NCBI RefSeq assembly: GCF_019710745.1
Contig: NZ_JAHKJW010000011.1
Coordinates: 119,328-183,327, forward strand
Direction: 5' to 3'
Length of the DNA stretch: 64,000 bases
DNA from: Streptomyces beigongshangae
GTDB lineage: Bacteria > Actinomycetota > Actinomycetes > Streptomycetales > Streptomycetaceae
Made by a program: the position numbers and the translations under genes. Numbering within the stretch: the first letter of the stretch is position 1; each line of letters begins with the position of its first letter. The notes under the pieces are model-generated. The model saw only the letters and a list, made by a program, of their open reading frames with translations. It had not been told where the DNA came from and made no database searches. Of the stretch, positions 42,579 to 51,679 are shown one piece after another.

Positions 42579-45500
42579 CTACGTGGTGAAGCGGTGCGTG
42601 CCCGAGCCGACCCGGTACACCGCGCAGCCGTCCTCGGCGCGCAGGAACACCGCGCCGGTGTGGGTGACCGCGTCCGGGGAGTCCGCGGGGATCCACACCT
42701 CGGCGGCCGTGTTGGGAGGTACGGAGCAGGTGAGGGCGAACCCGTCGGGCCGCTGCCGCCACCGGGTGGAGACGGGGCCGTGGACCGAGGAGAACGTGGC
42801 GCGCGCGGAGGTGACGCCCCCGCCCGGGCGCGGCCGGACGACGATCTCGCGGTAGCCGGGCCGGCCCGGCGCGATCCCGGCGATGTTCGCGTACATCCAC
42901 TCGCCCACCGAGCCGTAGGCGTAGTGGTTGAAGGAGTTCATGTCCGGGGTCTGGAAACCGCCGTCGGGCCGGACGGAGTCCCAGCGCTCCCACATCGTGG
43001 TGGCGCCCCTGTCGATCTGGTACCCCCAGCTGGGGAAGGACCGCTGTGCGAGCAGACGGTGGGCGACGTCGGTGTGTCCCGTGTCGGTGAGGACGGGCAG
43101 CAGCCGGGGCGTACCGAGGAACCCCGTCGACAGGTGCCAGTCCCTGGCCTCGATCAGGGCGACGAGACGGTCGGCGGCCGGCTCGCGCAGCCCGTCCGGC
43201 AGCAGGTCCATCGACAGGGCGAGGACGTACGCGGTCTGCGTGTCGCCCTTCACCCTGCCGTCGGCGCCGACGTAGGCGTTCCGGAACGCCGCGCGTACCC
43301 GTGCGAAGAGGTCGGCGAAGGGGGCCGGGTCCTCGCCGATCTCCCCGGCGATGCGGGCGGCGAGGTCGGCGCTGTGCGCGAAGTACGCGGTGGCGATGAC
43401 GTCCTTCGGTGTCTCGTCGGAGACGTTCAGCCAGTCCCCGTAACCGCTCGCCGGCCGCAGCAGACCGCTGCTGTTCCGCTCCAGGTACTCAAGCCAGGCC
43501 AGGACGGACGGCCACGCGTCCCGGAGCACCTGCCGGTCGCCGTACGCCCGGTACAGGGACCAGGGGACGGTGACGCCCGCGTCGCCCCAGCCCGCCACGC
43601 CGCTGCCGACGGTGCCGACCATGGGCGCCACGTCGGTGAAGGCGCCCTCCGCGGTCTGCGCGTCGCGCAGGTCCACCAGCCACTTGGTGAGGAAGCGGGC
43701 GGACTCCATCGTGTACGCGGCGGTGGGCGCGAAGACGTTGATGTCCCCCGTCCAGCCGAGGCGTTCGTCGCGTGCCGGGGTGTCCGTGGGGACGGAGAGG
43801 AAGTTGCCGCGCTGGCCCCAGGTGATGTTGCGGTGCAGGGTGTCGAGCATCGGGACGTCGGTCTCGAAATCGAGTGTGAGGGGGGCGGAGGTGTGCATCA
43901 CACGGCCGGTCAGGGACCGGGCCGACGGGGTGCCGGGGAAGCCGGTGACCTCGACGTAGCGGAAACCGTGGAAGGTGAAGCGCGGCTCGTACGTCTCCTC
44001 GCCACCGCCCTTGAGGACGTACGTGTCGGTGGCCGCGGCGGTCCGCAGGTTCGCCGTGTACAGGGTGCCGTCCGGTTCGAGGACCTCGGCGTGCCGCAGG
44101 CGCACGACCGTGCCGGCCGCTCCCGAGACGCGCAGCCGTACCGAACCCACCATGTTCTGCCCCAGGTCGAGGACGAAGACACCCGGCCGGGGCTGGGTCA
44201 CCTCCTTGACCGGTAGCTCCTCGACGACCCGGACCGGGCCGTCGACCTGCGCCTCGACGCGCGGGGGCGCGGCGCCGTCCGCGGCGCGCACCACGTCGGG
44301 CCAGGCCCGGTCGTCGAAGCCGGGGGCGGTCCAGCCGGGGGTCTCCCTGCGCGCGTCGTACGTCTCGCCGTTCAGCAGGTCGGCGGAGACGATCGGTCCC
44401 GGGGCGGCCCGCCAGTGCGGCCCCGAGACGACGCGCTCGCTCGTCCCGTCGGTGTAGTCGACCTCCAACTGGGCCAGCAGCGCCGGGTGTTCGCCGTACT
44501 GATGGGGGCCGAACATGCCGACGTTGCCCGCGTACCAGCCCGGCGCCAGGTACGCGCCGATCGCGTTGGCGCCCGGCCGCACGAGCGTGGTGACGTCGTG
44601 GGTCCGGTACTGGACGCGCTCGCGGTAGTCGGTCCAGCCGGGGGCGAGCTGGTCGCGGCCCACGCGGCGGCCGTTGAGGTGTGCCTCGTACAGGCCCAGT
44701 GCCGTGGCGTACAGGCGGGCGCGTGCCACCTTCTTGCGCGGGAGCTCGAACTCGTGCCGTAACTGGTGGGCGGCGTACGACACGGGGACCACCCTGCCCC
44801 AGGGCCCGGCTCCCCACGCGGCGGCCTCCTTCGCCCCGGGCCAGCCGCTGTCGTCGAAGCCGGGTTCGCGCCAGCCGGCGGCGGGTTCCTCGTCCGTCGC
44901 CCTCCAGGAGCCGTCGGTGACGGTCCGCCGTTCGCCGGCGGCCGTACGGAGGGTGAGGGAGGCGACCAGGCCGGCGGGTCCCTCGGACGCGTTGGCGGCC
45001 TCGACCGCGAGGACGTTCCTGCCCGTGCGCAGCTGGGCGAGGACCTCGACGACGGCGGGACGGCGCCAGCCCTCGCGGTCCGTCTCCAGGTCGGTGCGCG
45101 CCACCTCGGTGCCGTTCACGGAGACGGCGTACACGTTGTCGGCGCTGATGGCGAGGACCGCCGCCGTGACCGTGTCCGGGAGGTCGAGGGTGCGGCGGAA
45201 CCAGCGGGTGCCCGCCGGGGCGCCGGTGGCCGGCTCGCCCTCGGGGAACCAGATCCAGGCGCTGCCTTCGAGCGAGGGTACGTCGGTGAGGGCCGGGGGA
45301 GCGCAGACCCACTGCGCGGACCACCGGTCGGTGTCCATCAGCCCGGTCTCCCACCACGACGGCTCGCTCCAGTCGCTGAGGCCGCCGTCCGCGTCCCACA
45401 CGCGGACGGACCAGAAGTAGCGGGTGCGCGGCTTGAGCGGCGGCCCCGCGTACGGGACGAGGACGGACTCCTCGGAGGTGACCTTCCCGCTGTCCCAGAC

Positions 45501-45794
45501 GTCCGGCCGCGCGAGGAGCGCGGCGCCGGTGGCGACGCGGAGCTGATAGGCGCTCTGGCGCGAGCCGGGCTCGTCCGAGGCCATCGGCCAGCTCAGCCGG
45601 GGGTGCCGGGCGTCGATGCCCAGGGGGTTCCGGACGTACTCGACGGTCGGCGCGGTGACGCGCAGGGCGCTGTGGCGCGAGCCCGCCCGGGCCGGCCCGG
45701 GCGCCGGTGCGGCCCCTGCGGACCCGGCGCCGGCGGTGGTGGCCGTGACGGCCGCCGCCGCCGTACCCGCCAGAATGTTCCTCCTGCTGATCAC
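42579..45794 (-). CDS. Secreted alpha-L-rhamnosidase (GH78)
   Basis: 1071 residues. SRRNILAGTAAAAVTATTAG is a Tat-type signal peptide. Beta-sandwich domains (~45-430) are followed by the (alpha/alpha)6 catalytic domain with PARDERLGWTGDINVFAPTA, which holds the acidic residues of GH78, and a C-terminal beta domain (NTAAEVWIPADSPDAV). It removes terminal L-rhamnose from plant or bacterial glycans outside the cell. The start is the GTG at 45794, preceded by GAGGAG. A perfect LacI-type palindrome sits 23 bp upstream of the start, implying sugar-dependent repression. Confidence 0.93.
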   Translation of the reverse strand: MISRRNILAGTAAAAVTATTAGAGSAGAAPAPGPARAGSRHSALRVTAPTVEYVRNPLGIDARHPRLSWPMASDEPGSRQSAYQLRVATGAALLARPDVWDSGKVTSEESVLVPYAGPPLKPRTRYFWSVRVWDADGGLSDWSEPSWWETGLMDTDRWSAQWVCAPPALTDVPSLEGSAWIWFPEGEPATGAPAGTRWFRRTLDLPDTVTAAVLAISADNVYAVSVNGTEVARTDLETDREGWRRPAVVEVLAQLRTGRNVLAVEAANASEGPAGLVASLTLRTAAGERRTVTDGSWRATDEEPAAGWREPGFDDSGWPGAKEAAAWGAGPWGRVVPVSYAAHQLRHEFELPRKKVARARLYATALGLYEAHLNGRRVGRDQLAPGWTDYRERVQYRTHDVTTLVRPGANAIGAYLAPGWYAGNVGMFGPHQYGEHPALLAQLEVDYTDGTSERVVSGPHWRAAPGPIVSADLLNGETYDARRETPGWTAPGFDDRAWPDVVRAADGAAPPRVEAQVDGPVRVVEELPVKEVTQPRPGVFVLDLGQNMVGSVRLRVSGAAGTVVRLRHAEVLEPDGTLYTANLRTAAATDTYVLKGGGEETYEPRFTFHGFRYVEVTGFPGTPSARSLTGRVMHTSAPLTLDFETDVPMLDTLHRNITWGQRGNFLSVPTDTPARDERLGWTGDINVFAPTAAYTMESARFLTKWLVDLRDAQTAEGAFTDVAPMVGTVGSGVAGWGDAGVTVPWSLYRAYGDRQVLRDAWPSVLAWLEYLERNSSGLLRPASGYGDWLNVSDETPKDVIATAYFAHSADLAARIAGEIGEDPAPFADLFARVRAAFRNAYVGADGRVKGDTQTAYVLALSMDLLPDGLREPAADRLVALIEARDWHLSTGFLGTPRLLPVLTDTGHTDVAHRLLAQRSFPSWGYQIDRGATTMWERWDSVRPDGGFQTPDMNSFNHYAYGSVGEWMYANIAGIAPGRPGYREIVVRPRPGGGVTSARATFSSVHGPVSTRWRQRPDGFALTCSVPPNTAAEVWIPADSPDAVTHTGAVFLRAEDGCAVYRVGSGTHRFTT

Positions 45795-45816
45795 TGCGGC
45801 TCCTCAGGTAGGAAGT

Positions 45817-45830
45817 GTGAATCGATTCAC
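45817..45830. promoter_or_regulatory. LacI-type operator upstream of the GH78 gene
   Basis: GTGAATCGATTCAC is a perfect 14-bp palindrome with central CG, the shape bound by LacI/GalR-family sugar repressors. It lies between the GH78 start and its expected promoter. No LacI gene is present in this window, so the regulator must be encoded elsewhere. Confidence 0.65.
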
Positions 45831-46102
45831 TCCAGTGACGGTAGGGGCGTGGGAGGTGGGGGTCAATGAGTGTGCGGGACAGGGTGCGGCGCAGGGCCGC
45901 GGCGGGCCGTGCCGCCGACTGCGGACGGCCGTCGGCAGCGGTGGACCGCGGGTCCGGAGCACTCCGTCCACCGCGCCCTTTCGTTCTCCCGGCGCCGATA
46001 GGATCTAATGGGCAGTCGCGCGCGAGGCACGCAGGTACCGAGCATGATCGGTCGACCGCTCCGCCTTTGATCCGCGCGACTCCCGACTCCGGATGGTTTT
46101 GG

Positions 46103-46303
46103 ATGCCTGCCTCTTCGCATCGCGACCCTGCACGTCCCGTGCAGGACACGGCGCCCTCATCGGCCGCGCCGCAGCACCACGGTCTGTTCCTCCAGCCGCA
46201 CTACACGGTGGAGCTGCCGCCCCTGGACGAGGAGGAGGACACCTTCTCGCCGCCCCCGCCCCCTCCGGCGCAGCGGCGACGGGGGGCACCCCGCACCCGC
46301 TGA
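46103..46303 (+). CDS. Possible 66-residue hypothetical protein
   Basis: The frame MPASSHRDPARPVQDTAPSS ... HYTVELPPLDEEEDTFSPPP is plus-strand, acidic and proline-rich with a basic end. The middle part (LFLQPHYTVELPPLDEEED) looks less random than the surroundings. No good Shine-Dalgarno is visible and I do not recognise a family. It would be convergent with modC, with a bidirectional hairpin between them. Confidence 0.35.
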   Translation: MPASSHRDPARPVQDTAPSSAAPQHHGLFLQPHYTVELPPLDEEEDTFSPPPPPPAQRRRGAPRTR

Positions 46304-46346
46304 CCGGGACCGCCGACCGGGACCGCTGACCGCTCCCGCCGGGACC

Positions 46347-46371
46347 ACGGCCCTCCCGCCGGGAGGGCCGT
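46347..46371. terminator. Hairpin terminator after modC
   Basis: ACGGCCCTCCC and GGGAGGGCCGT pair perfectly around a GCC loop, 13 bp from the modC stop and facing the possible convergent small gene. Confidence 0.75.
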
Positions 46372-46383
46372 CGGCCGGGCCCC

Positions 46384-47475
46384 TCAGACCGGGTACGCGT
46401 GCGTCTGCGTCGCCTTCACCGCGGCCCAGACCGTGGCACCCGGGTGCAGGTCGAGTTCCGCGGCGGCGACTGCGGTCAGGTCCGCCACCAGGGGCAGTTC
46501 CCCGCCCAGGTCGGCGCGGATCTGGTCGCCGTGGGTCTCCAGGCCCGCGACCTCGCAGCGCCACAGGTTGCGGGCGCTGGCCCCGGTGGGGCGGTCGCGG
46601 TGGAGTGTGACCGCACTCGGCGGGAACGCCACGAACACCGGACCGGACAGGTCCTCCGCGGTGGTGATGCCCGCACCGGCGCCCAGGCGGACGGTGTGGC
46701 CCCGCGCCTCCCCCCGGTAGAGGTTCAGGCCGACGAGCTGGGCGATGTAGTCCGTACGGGGATGCCGGGCGATGTCGGAGGGGGTGCCCTCCTGGACGAC
46801 CCGGCCGTCCTCGACGACGACCAGCCGGTCGGCCAGCACCATGGCGTCCAGCGGATCGTGCGTGACCAGCACGGCGACCGCCTCGAACTCCGCCAGATGA
46901 CGCCGCAGCTGGGCACGTACCTCCAGACGGGTCCGCGCGTCCAGCGCGGCGAGCGGCTCGTCGAGCAGGAGCAGCCGGGGGCGGGTGGCGAGCGCGCGGG
47001 CCAGCGCGACACGCTGGGCCTGTCCGCCCGAGAGGCGGCGGGGCTTGGCGCCCGCGTGCTCCGCGAGCCCCAGGCGCCCGAGCCACTCGGCGGCCCGCGC
47101 CCGTCCCTCCGCCCTTGTCGCGCCCTGGCAGCGCGGTCCGAAGGCCACGTTGTCCAGGGCGGTCAGGTGGGGGAAGAGCAGGTAGTCCTGGAAGACGACA
47201 CCGACCGGGCGGGACTCCGGCGGCGTACGTTCCAGCGCCGTGCCGTCCAGCCGCAGACGGCCGCCGGTGAGCGGTGTCAGGCCGGCCAGGGCGCGCAGCG
47301 CCGTGGTCTTCCCGGCGCCGTTCGGGCCGAGCAGGGCGACCACCTCGCCGGGCGCCACGCTCAGCGCCACATCGAGGCGGAAGGAGCCGCGCTCGACGAC
47401 GAGACGGGCGTCCAGGCCCTCCGCGGAGCCGTTCTCCGGGGTGCGGGCGTCGGCGTCGTGTGCTCCGGCGGTCAT
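46384..47475 (-). CDS. modC: Molybdate ABC transporter ATP-binding protein
   Basis: 363 residues. ABC ATPase with Walker A GPNGAGKTT, signature LSGGQAQRVALARALA and Walker B LLLLDEPLAALD, then a C-terminal TOBE/MOP-like domain (~290-360) that binds oxyanion, as in ModC. The ATG at 47475 overlaps the modB stop (ATGA). It powers molybdate import and is the last gene of modABC. The N-terminal ~25 residues are a poorly conserved extension. Confidence 0.92.
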   Translation of the reverse strand: MTAGAHDADARTPENGSAEGLDARLVVERGSFRLDVALSVAPGEVVALLGPNGAGKTTALRALAGLTPLTGGRLRLDGTALERTPPESRPVGVVFQDYLLFPHLTALDNVAFGPRCQGATRAEGRARAAEWLGRLGLAEHAGAKPRRLSGGQAQRVALARALATRPRLLLLDEPLAALDARTRLEVRAQLRRHLAEFEAVAVLVTHDPLDAMVLADRLVVVEDGRVVQEGTPSDIARHPRTDYIAQLVGLNLYRGEARGHTVRLGAGAGITTAEDLSGPVFVAFPPSAVTLHRDRPTGASARNLWRCEVAGLETHGDQIRADLGGELPLVADLTAVAAAELDLHPGATVWAAVKATQTHAYPV

Positions 47476-48359
47476 CGTGCTGTCATCCAGCGGTCGCGCA
47501 GCCCGGCCAGCACCGCGACGGACACGGCCAGCAGCACCAGGCTGAGGGCGATGGCGGCCTCCGGGTCGCTCTGCAGGGCCAGGTACACGGCCAGCGGCAT
47601 GGTCTGGGTGCGGTCCGGGAAGTTGCCCGCGAAGGTGATCGTCGCCCCGAACTCGCCGAGCGCCCGCGCCCAGGCCAGTACCGCGCCGGCCGCGACCCCC
47701 GGCGCGATCAGTGGGAGCGTGACCCGGCGGAACGCGGTGAAGCGCGAGGCGCCGAGCGTGGCGGCGGCCTCCTCGTAGCGCGGGTCGGCGGCGCGCAGGG
47801 TGCCCTCGACGCTGATGACGAGGAACGGCATGGCGACGAACGCCTCGGCGACGACGACCCCGGCGGTGGTGAAGGGGAGGGTGACCCCGAACCAGGAGTC
47901 CAGCCACGTCCCGACGATGCCGTTGCGGCCGAGTGCCATCAGCAGCGCCACACCGCCGACGACCGGCGGCAGCACGAGCGGCAGGGTGACGAGGGCGCGC
48001 ACGAGTCCGCGTCCGGGGAACTCGACGCGGGCCAGCAGCCAGGCCAGCGGTACGCCGATGACCAAGCTCACCGCGGTCGCCGCCGTGGCGCAGACCAGGG
48101 ACAGCCGGAGCGCCTGCCACACCTCGGCGCTCGTCAGCAGCTCGGGCAGGCTGCGCCACGGGGCCCGTACGAGCAGGGCGGCCAGCGGCACGATCAGGAA
48201 CGCCAGACCGATCAGCGCGGGGACCAGCAGGGGCAGGGGCACCCCGCGCCCGCCCGGGCGGGCGGTGCCGCCACCGCCACCCGCCCGGTTCCGCCGGCGC
48301 CGCGGCCCTCTCCGTAGGGTGCCGGTCGCGGCGTCGGACCCGTCGCCCGGGAACGTCAC
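47472..48359 (-). CDS. modB: Molybdate ABC transporter permease
   Basis: 295 residues with a basic Gly/Arg-rich N-terminus and about six transmembrane helices (e.g. LLVPALIGLAFLIVPLAALL, LVTLPLVLPPVVGGVALLMA). The cytoplasmic EAA loop that docks the ATPase is EEAAATLGASRFTAFRRVTL. It begins with a GTG overlapping the modA stop (GTGA) and its own stop overlaps modC. It forms the molybdate channel in the membrane. Confidence 0.93.
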   Translation of the reverse strand: MTFPGDGSDAATGTLRRGPRRRRNRAGGGGGTARPGGRGVPLPLLVPALIGLAFLIVPLAALLVRAPWRSLPELLTSAEVWQALRLSLVCATAATAVSLVIGVPLAWLLARVEFPGRGLVRALVTLPLVLPPVVGGVALLMALGRNGIVGTWLDSWFGVTLPFTTAGVVVAEAFVAMPFLVISVEGTLRAADPRYEEAAATLGASRFTAFRRVTLPLIAPGVAAGAVLAWARALGEFGATITFAGNFPDRTQTMPLAVYLALQSDPEAAIALSLVLLAVSVAVLAGLRDRWMTAR

Positions 48360-49183
48360 GGCTTGAGGAATCCCGCCCGGGTCAGGACCTCCTGGCCCGC
48401 GGCGGACCGCACCAGCGCGATGAACGCCTCGGCGGCCCCGGCGTTCGGCGCGTCCTTGAGCCGGACGATCGGGTAGTCGTTGACGGCGTCGGCGGCCTCG
48501 GGGAACTCCACGCCCTCCACCTTGTCACCCGCCGCGCGTACATCGGTCCGGTAGACGACCGCGGCGTCGGCCTCCTTCAGCCGGACCTTCGTCACAGCCG
48601 CCTTCACGTCCTGCTCGTACGAGACGGGGGTGAGCTTCACCCGGCCGGCGTCGAGGGCCTTCCGGGCGGCGGCGCCGCAGGGCACCTCCTTGTCGCACAG
48701 CACGACCTTCAGGCCCGGCGCGGTGAGGTCCTGGAGGGAGGAGATGCCCTCGGGGTTGCCCGGCAGGGTGGCGATCTCCAGTTCGTTGCGGACGAAGGTG
48801 GCGGGCGTGCCCGCCGCGTCCGCGGCGTCCGTCACGATCTTCATCGTCCTGGGGCTGGCCGAGGCGAACACGTCCGCCGGGGCGCCCCCGGTGATGCTCG
48901 CGGCCAGCGAGTCGCTGCCGCCGAAGCTGAAGGTGACCTCCGTGCCCGGGTGCTGCTTCTCGAAGTCCTCGCCGAGCGCCGTGAAGCTCTCCTTGAGGGA
49001 GGCGGCGGCGAACACGGTCACCGTGCCGGACACGCCGTCCGGCGAGGAGCCGCCGGAACGGCCGGAACCATCGGGACCGCCGGAGGGGGAGCAGGCGCTC
49101 AGCGCCAGCAGGGCGGCCCCCAGGCCCGCCGCCCACGGGGTCCGGCGGGGCGTGCGTGTGCTGCGGGCGGTACGGGTCGTCAC
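48356..49183 (-). CDS. modA: Molybdate-binding lipoprotein
   Basis: About 275 residues. The lipobox LALSACSPSG gives a lipid-anchored extracellular protein. The mature part has VTVFAAASLKESFTALGEDF, FSFGGSDSLAASITGGAPAD and VNDYPIVRLKDAPNAGAAEA, the ModA/TM-type oxyanion-binding pattern. It delivers molybdate to ModB/ModC. The start is the GTG at 49183, with GGGGAAG upstream. First gene of the operon, about 270 bp downstream of the HTH-TOBE regulator gene. Confidence 0.93.
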   Translation of the reverse strand: MTTRTARSTRTPRRTPWAAGLGAALLALSACSPSGGPDGSGRSGGSSPDGVSGTVTVFAAASLKESFTALGEDFEKQHPGTEVTFSFGGSDSLAASITGGAPADVFASASPRTMKIVTDAADAAGTPATFVRNELEIATLPGNPEGISSLQDLTAPGLKVVLCDKEVPCGAAARKALDAGRVKLTPVSYEQDVKAAVTKVRLKEADAAVVYRTDVRAAGDKVEGVEFPEAADAVNDYPIVRLKDAPNAGAAEAFIALVRSAAGQEVLTRAGFLKP

Positions 49184-49286
49184 GGATCCACTTCCCCAGG
49201 TGTGCACACGTCGATCATACTGCCGCAGATGCAAGGGGAAAGACCTTTGATGCTTCGCGTGATCCGCACTTGTCCTTCCGGTGCCT

Positions 49287-49310
49287 CGCATCTGCGTTTG
49301 CTCGGATGCG
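49287..49310. promoter_or_regulatory. Inverted repeat in the modABC upstream region
   Basis: CGCATC (49287-49292) and GATGCG (49305-49310) are inverted with a 12-base spacer. Two further GATGC copies lie at 49228-49232 and 49249-49253, and a perfect GTGTGCACAC lies at 49200-49209. One of these may bind the molybdate-responsive HTH-TOBE protein encoded next door; this is inference. Confidence 0.35.
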
Positions 49311-49413
49311 GAGCTGGGTGGAAACGGAGCCATGCGGGTGCGCAAACGCTTCACGGGCAGTTTTCGGCGTGCTCGGACGTCGTCGGTGCGTTGCACGCCC
49401 CGGCGGCCCCCGC

Positions 49414-49443
49414 GGCCCGGGCGCCGCCGGCGACGCCCGGGCC
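49414..49443 (-). terminator. Hairpin terminator after the HTH-TOBE regulator
   Basis: GGCCCGGGCG (49414-49423) pairs with CGCCCGGGCC (49434-49443) around CCGCCGGCGA. It lies 10 bp after the regulator stop and separates it from modABC. Confidence 0.75.
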
Positions 49444-49452
49444 TTCCCGGTC

Positions 49453-49848
49453 TCAGCCCCGGTCGATGTGTACGTTCGTCGACTTCACCCGGGCGACGGC
49501 CTCGACCCCCACCTCCAGTCCCAGCTCCTCCACGGCCTCCCGTGTCAACAGGGACACCAGCCGGTGCGGGCCGGCCTGGATCTCCACCTGGGCGGCGACG
49601 TCACCGAGCTTCACGGCCGTGACGATGCCGGGGAAGGCGTTGCGGACGGAGGTGTACGACGGGTCCTCCTCCCCGCCGGCGCCCTTGGCCAGTTCGACGG
49701 AGAAGGCGGCCAGGTCCTTCCCGTCGATGAGGCGCCGTCCGCCCTCGTCCCGGTGCGTGACCATCCGGCCCGCGTCGGCCCACCGGCGTGCGGTGTCCGG
49801 GCTCACTCCGAGCAGGCGCGCCGCCTGGCCGATCGTGTATGACTGCAT
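49453..49848 (-). CDS. Molybdate-responsive HTH (MerR-like) regulator with TOBE domain
   Basis: 131 residues. Residues 1-50 form an excisionase/MerR-type helix-turn-helix (SYTIGQAARLLGVSPDTARR, WADAGRMVTH), and residues ~65-130 a mono-TOBE/MOP domain (NAFPGIVTAVKLGDVAAQVE, AVARVKSTNVHI) that binds molybdate or tungstate. It is a ModE-like sensor of a type common in actinobacteria, immediately upstream of modABC and in the same direction. The start is ATG 49848; a TTG nine bases upstream is in frame. Confidence 0.9.
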   Translation of the reverse strand: MQSYTIGQAARLLGVSPDTARRWADAGRMVTHRDEGGRRLIDGKDLAAFSVELAKGAGGEEDPSYTSVRNAFPGIVTAVKLGDVAAQVEIQAGPHRLVSLLTREAVEELGLEVGVEAVARVKSTNVHIDRG

Positions 49849-49954
49849 ACGCGCCAAGATAGGCGATCACCGCCGGGCCCCACCCGGACGGACGGACGGG
49901 CGGGCGGACACCGGACGGCCGACCGGCCGGACGGCCGGGACGGGGCCCGGCGGT

Positions 49955-51343
49955 TCAGTGACCGACGCGGAACGTCGCGTCCTGCCGTTCCGTGGACGTG
50001 GAGACCGGATCGATGCGCAGTACGTGGTTGGAGTGGCGGATGTAGCGGGTGGGGTTGTTGTACGACCGGAACGACGCCCACGAGGAGTCGGCGAGGCCCG
50101 CCGTGCGGTGGAAGGTCGCGTCACCGGCGAACACCGCCGTGCCGTCGTTGACGTCGAGCCGGAGCGCGTAGTCGTAGTGCCGCAGGTAGCGGGTCGGGTG
50201 GTTCACCGACTGGAAGGAGACCCCGGAACCGTCGGCCAGGCCCGGGACGAGTTTCCACTGGGCGTCGGTGTAGAGGTCGAAGGGGTAGGTGTCGACGCGG
50301 GCGATGTAGTTGGCGTGCCGGACGTAGCGGTCCGGGTAGTTGTACGACTTGAGCCGGTTCCAGGCCGGGGCGCCCCACCGGGCGAGCAGGCCGGTGTACT
50401 CGGCCGCGGTGATCGTCGCTATGCCGCAGTGCTTGGAGTTGACCGGCTGGGTGTAGGTCCTCTGGTCCAGCGCGGTCCAGGTGCCCGAGGCCAGGTCGGT
50501 GGACCGCCAGGCGTAGAAGACGCCGTTCGGTGTGTAGGTGTCTGCCCACAGGTACCAGGTGTTCGAGGTGAGCGACCTGAACACGGTCGGGGCCTCGGTG
50601 CCGCCGTGCGAGACACCGGCGCCGAACTCGGTGAAACTGCCCGGGTCGAGGGAGGTCGACCGGGCGGCCGCGATGGTCTGGTTCTTCTTGAAGAACAGGT
50701 AGTTGACGCCGTTGACGCCGACGGCCATGTTGCCGTCGATCACGTCGTAGCCGGGGTCGAAGAGGACCTGCGGGGCCGACGCGGTGACGAAGTCGCTGGT
50801 GTGGTTCACCATGATCACGTTGTGGCCGCTGGAGTCGACCGAGGAGTAGATGACGGCGTACTGCCCCCGGCCCGCGTCCCAGAACGCCTCGGGTGCCCAG
50901 CTGTGGGTGGCCATGTCGTGCAGCTTGAGGCGGCGGTACCCGGTGAAGGTGCGCAGGTCGGCGGAGTCCCAGACGTGGATGTACTGGCTGTTGTAGCTCC
51001 AGTCGGTGCCCTTGAGGTCCGTGGCGATGACGACGAAGGAGCCGTTCTGCTTGCGCAGGAGGAACGGGTCGCGCAGGCCGAGGGCGCCCGCCGTGGGGGT
51101 GACCAGGGGGTTGTTCTGGTTGAGGGGCGTCCAGTTGAGGGCGTCGGTGCTGACGGCGAGGTGGAGCCCGTAGTCGGTGCCGGCCCCGAGGCTGGTCGAC
51201 TCGGTGAAATAGCACATCGCATAGGCCGAGTCCGCGGCGTGGGCGGTGCCCGCGCCGAGACCCAGTGAGCCGGTCATGGCCAGGGGAGTGGCGGCGGCCA
51301 TGCCGAGGAAGAGGCGTCGGGACGGCTGGGGTCTTGAGCTCAT
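49955..51343 (-). CDS. Secreted GH43 glycosidase with arabinose-binding (AbfB/CBM42) domain
   Basis: 462 residues. QPSRRLFLGMAAATPLAM is a Tat signal with cleavage near AHAAD. The five-bladed propeller of GH43 follows (~40-310: GLRDPFLLRKQNGSFVV, SWAPEAFWD, SHGGTEAPTVFRS with the probable acid Glu). The C-terminal part (~320-460) has three AbfB repeats (YPDRYVRHANYIARVD, HPTRYLRHYDYALRLD, NPTRYIRHSNHVLRID), a module that binds arabinofuranose side chains. It probably degrades arabinoxylan or arabinan outside the cell. A palindrome at 51420-51438 suggests sugar control. Confidence 0.9.
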   Translation of the reverse strand: MSSRPQPSRRLFLGMAAATPLAMTGSLGLGAGTAHAADSAYAMCYFTESTSLGAGTDYGLHLAVSTDALNWTPLNQNNPLVTPTAGALGLRDPFLLRKQNGSFVVIATDLKGTDWSYNSQYIHVWDSADLRTFTGYRRLKLHDMATHSWAPEAFWDAGRGQYAVIYSSVDSSGHNVIMVNHTSDFVTASAPQVLFDPGYDVIDGNMAVGVNGVNYLFFKKNQTIAAARSTSLDPGSFTEFGAGVSHGGTEAPTVFRSLTSNTWYLWADTYTPNGVFYAWRSTDLASGTWTALDQRTYTQPVNSKHCGIATITAAEYTGLLARWGAPAWNRLKSYNYPDRYVRHANYIARVDTYPFDLYTDAQWKLVPGLADGSGVSFQSVNHPTRYLRHYDYALRLDVNDGTAVFAGDATFHRTAGLADSSWASFRSYNNPTRYIRHSNHVLRIDPVSTSTERQDATFRVGH

Positions 51344-51419
51344 CTCGGTCTCCAGACGGGGTGCCGGGCAGATGGCGTGCAGACGTCGGACAGGCAGCGG
51401 ACAGACAAAGCGGCCGATA

Positions 51420-51438
51420 TTTCGAACCTGGTTCGGAA
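51420..51438. promoter_or_regulatory. Palindromic operator-like site upstream of the GH43 gene
   Basis: TTTCGAAC-CTG-GTTCGGAA matches at seven of eight arm positions and lies about 77 bp before the start, in the divergent gap to the SDR gene. The regulator is not encoded nearby. Confidence 0.5.
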
Positions 51439-51679
51439 GGTCGGTCAGAAAGTAGGGTCCCGCACGGTGCGCGTCAATCGTTCCGACGAGGCCGGGGTGT
51501 TTCTCCGGGCCTGGTGTGTTCTGTGCGTCCGACGGGCCGGACGGGGCCGCCGGAGCGGGAGCGGACCGCCGCGGTGTCGCACCGGGTCGATCCGTGGTCC
51601 GATGAAAACGGACCGTCCACTTCCGCATCCGGGTCCGGCCGTCCCGGGGAAGAACCGCACACCGACTCGAAAATTCCGT

